This document shows, piece after piece, positions 61,972 through 64,000 of a DNA stretch of 64,000 nt. The position numbers were made by a program, and so were the translations under genes. The notes under the pieces are model-generated. The model was not told the DNA's origin. It made no database searches and worked only from the letters and a program-made list of their open reading frames with translations. The first letter of the stretch is position 1; each line of letters opens with the position of its first letter. The stretch is from Tsukamurella sp. PLM1 (GTDB taxonomy: Bacteria > Actinomycetota > Actinomycetes > Mycobacteriales > Mycobacteriaceae). The stretch is from the NCBI RefSeq assembly GCF_023168325.1, contig NZ_AP025688.1, positions 558,001-622,000 on the forward strand, written 5' to 3'.

Positions 61972-61988
61972 GCTATATATTTTATACA
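61972..61988 (+). promoter_or_regulatory. AT-rich candidate operator/-10 site
   Basis: GCTATATATTTTATACA lies between the GntR gene and the next dehydrogenase, about 20 bp before its ribosome-binding site GAGGAGG. It resembles, in inverse orientation, the two sites at 54347 and 54417. Also usable as a promoter -10. Confidence 0.5.
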
Positions 61989-62005
61989 CACCGAGGAGGT
62001 TATCG

Positions 62006-63163
62006 ATGAGTCTCACCGCCGATGAACAGCAGATGGTCGATCTGGTCGCCGATTTCGTGGACCAGCGGGTCGCCCCGCGCGTCCGCGAGTTCGAGCAGGA
62101 CGACATCTATCCCGAGGAGTTCATCGAGGAGATGAAGGAGCTGGGCTTCTTCGGGCTCCTCGCCCCGGCCGAGTTCGGCGGCGTCGACGTGAGCACCGAG
62201 TGCTTCTCGCGCGTCACCGAGGAGCTCGCGCGCGGCTGGATGAGCCTGGCAGGCGCCGTGGGCGGTCACTCCGTGATCACCTACCTGATCCGCACGTTCG
62301 GCACGGACGAGCAGAAGACCAAGTACCTGCCGAAGATGGCCACCGGTGAGATCCGCGCGACCATGGCGCTCACCGAGCCCAGCGGCGGCTCGGATCTGCA
62401 GGGCATGCGCACCTACGCCACCAAGGGCGAGGACGGCCAGTGGTCGATCAACGGCAGCAAGACCTGGATCTCCAACGCCGCGCACTCCAGCCTGTTCGGC
62501 CTGCTGTGCATCACCGACCGCGACGCGAAGCCCTCCCACAAGGGCATGAGCGTGATCCTGGTCGAGCCCGGCGAGGGCTTCCTCATCTCGAAGAAGCTCC
62601 CCAAGCTGGGCTACCGCGGCGTCGAGGCCTGTGAGCTGGTCTTCTCCGGCCGCAAGGTGGGCGACGACGCGATACTGGGCGGCGTGCCGAACAACGGTTG
62701 GGCGCACATGATGCGTGGGCTCGAGATGGGCCGCATCCAGGTGGCCTCCCGCGCCCTCGGCGTGGGCCAGGCCTCGCTGAACGCCGCCGTCAAGTACGCG
62801 CAGGAACGCGAGTCCTTCGGCAAGCCGATCTGGAAGCACCAGTCGGTGGGCAACCTGCTCGCCGACATGGCGGTCAAGCAGCAGGCCGCGCGCCTGCTCA
62901 CCGCCGATGCGGCGCAGAAGCTCGACCGCGGCGAGCGGGCCGACATGGAGGCCGGTATGGCGAAGCTCTTCGCCTCGGAGGCCGCGATGCAGATCGCGCT
63001 CGACGCCATCCGCGTGCACGGCGGCTACGGCTACTCCAAGGAGTACGACGTGGAGCGCTACTTCCGCGACGCCCCGCTGATGATCGTCGGCGAGGGCACG
63101 AACGAGATCCAGCGCAACGTGATCGCCGCGCAGCTGATCGCCCGGAACAAGGTGGCACTCTGA
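62006..63163 (+). CDS. Acyl-CoA dehydrogenase
   Basis: 385 residues, intact. MALTEPSGGSDLQGMRTYAT and WSINGSKTWISNAAHSSLF for FAD and substrate, then IHVHGGYGYSKEYDVERY-type VHGGYGYSKEYDVERYFRD and IVGEGTNEIQRNVI with the catalytic-base Glu of the GEGTNE motif. Likely a short/branched-chain or dicarboxyl-CoA dehydrogenase. Preceded by a clear GAGGAGG; the stop overlaps the thiolase start (TGATG). Confidence 0.92.
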   Translation: MSLTADEQQMVDLVADFVDQRVAPRVREFEQDDIYPEEFIEEMKELGFFGLLAPAEFGGVDVSTECFSRVTEELARGWMSLAGAVGGHSVITYLIRTFGTDEQKTKYLPKMATGEIRATMALTEPSGGSDLQGMRTYATKGEDGQWSINGSKTWISNAAHSSLFGLLCITDRDAKPSHKGMSVILVEPGEGFLISKKLPKLGYRGVEACELVFSGRKVGDDAILGGVPNNGWAHMMRGLEMGRIQVASRALGVGQASLNAAVKYAQERESFGKPIWKHQSVGNLLADMAVKQQAARLLTADAAQKLDRGERADMEAGMAKLFASEAAMQIALDAIRVHGGYGYSKEYDVERYFRDAPLMIVGEGTNEIQRNVIAAQLIARNKVAL

Positions 63164-64000
63164 TGGCGGCCGTCAACGGCCTGCGCCGGGCCGCCATCGT
63201 GGCGCCGACGCGCACTGCGGTCGGGACCTTCGGCGGCGCACTGAAAGACCTCCCCGTCGAGGACCTGGGCGGCGCCGTGGTCAAGGCCGTCGTGGAGCGC
63301 TCGGGCATCGACCCGTCCCGCATCGACGACGTGGTCTTCGCGCAGTCCTACGCCAACTCCGAGGTCCCGTGCGTCGGGCGCTGGCTCGCGCTCAACTCGG
63401 GCCTGCCCATCGAGGTCCCCGGCATGCAGCTGGACCGACGGTGCGGTGGCGGGCTTCAGGCCCTCATCACGGGCGCCATGATGGTCCAGACCGGCGGCGC
63501 CGACGCGGTGCTCGCTGGCGGTGTGGAGTCGATGAGCCGGATCGAGTACTACACGACCACCAATCGGTGGGGCGCCCGCGCCGGGACCGTCCAGCTCTAC
63601 GACCGCCTCGACCGCGGCCGCGAGCGCAGCCAGCCCGTCTGGCGGTTCGGCGAGATCAGCGGCATGATCGAGACCGCCGACAACCTGGCCGTGGACTACG
63701 GCATCACCCGCGAGGCATCGGATGCGTGGGCCGCGCAGAGCCAGCAGCGCGCCGCCGCCGCATGGAACGAGGGCCGTTTCGCCGACGAGGTGATCCCCGT
63801 GGAAGTGCCGCAGCGCAAGGGCGATCCGCTCGTCTTCGACCGTGACCAGGGTGTCCGTGCCGAGTCCACCGTCGAGTCGCTCGGCAAGCTCCGCGCGATC
63901 GGCACGTCGGGCACCGTCACCGCCGGCAACTCCAGTCAGCAGAACGATGCGGCCGCCGGCATGCTGATCGTGGCCGAGGACCAGCTCGACGCGCTGGGCC
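63163..64000 (+). CDS. Acetyl-CoA acyltransferase (thiolase), partial
   Basis: Open to the end of the window, so its C-terminus is missing. The 279 visible residues begin [21 protein letters not shown] and include the nucleophilic Cys in [20 protein letters not shown] and [11 protein letters not shown], then [20 protein letters not shown], the oxyanion/product segment. Degradative thiolase, cleaving a 3-oxoacyl-CoA to acetyl-CoA; final step of the pathway encoded upstream. Not closed by a stop codon here. Confidence 0.92.
   Translation, partial: MAAVNGLRRAAIVAPTRTAVGTFGGALKDLPVEDLGGAVVKAVVERSGIDPSRIDDVVFAQSYANSEVPCVGRWLALNSGLPIEVPGMQLDRRCGGGLQALITGAMMVQTGGADAVLAGGVESMSRIEYYTTTNRWGARAGTVQLYDRLDRGRERSQPVWRFGEISGMIETADNLAVDYGITREASDAWAAQSQQRAAAAWNEGRFADEVIPVEVPQRKGDPLVFDRDQGVRAESTVESLGKLRAIGTSGTVTAGNSSQQNDAAAGMLIVAEDQLDALG

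Overview
This is a high-GC actinobacterial chromosome segment. The gene order tRNA-Thr/tRNA-Met, rpmG, hadA-hadB, tRNA-Trp, secE-nusG-rplK-rplA, rplJ-rplL, mceG, rpoB-rpoC, together with mycolate-type dehydratases, an Mce-transporter ATPase, an LGFP-repeat kinase and F420-type enzymes, places it in the mycolic-acid-containing Mycobacteriales. It looks most like Tsukamurella or a close relative; that genus call is inference from gene order and protein flavour, not a database match.

Layout. 1-12 kb: YajQ-like protein, four tRNAs, mycolic-acid dehydratase subunits, the secE-nusG and ribosomal-protein operons, a conserved cluster of DUF2786 protein, two paralogous anchored proteins and an HExxH metalloprotein, then mceG. 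12-20 kb: rpoB-rpoC. 20-33 kb: small membrane and redox proteins, a WYL regulator, a Ser/Thr kinase with an LGFP tail, a SNF2 helicase, and a two-component locus (response regulator, histidine kinase, a second membrane protein) with a divergent orphan HTH gene. 33-37 kb: LysR, transporter, 3-hydroxybutyrate dehydrogenase, then a membrane acyltransferase. 37-43.5 kb: a compact FAD-oxidoreductase / DUF3556 / acyl-CoA ligase operon with divergent PucR. 43.5-47.6 kb: two insertion sequences, an IS481-type element with target duplication and an IS110-type element that splits an XRE regulator gene. 48-50 kb: hydrolase and nitroreductase. 50-64 kb: a large CoA-ester catabolic region (MaoC hydratases, CitE-type lyase, acyl-CoA dehydrogenases, CoA ligase, two class III CoA-transferases, crotonase, GntR regulator, thiolase running off the end).

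The catabolic genes fit together as: acid activation (ligase or CoA-transferase), dehydrogenation (three acyl-CoA dehydrogenases), hydration (crotonase and three MaoC-type proteins), oxidation (SDR) and cleavage (CitE-type lyase, thiolase). Short AT-rich sites in its promoters and the embedded GntR gene suggest one regulon.

A striking global property is that about 18 non-core genes are split by a single-base frame break, nearly always loss of one G or C in a short G/C run, while the core RNA-polymerase and ribosomal genes are intact. Two tRNA genes show the same kind of shortened run. This may be an assembly problem and affects how every 'pseudogene' entry should be read.
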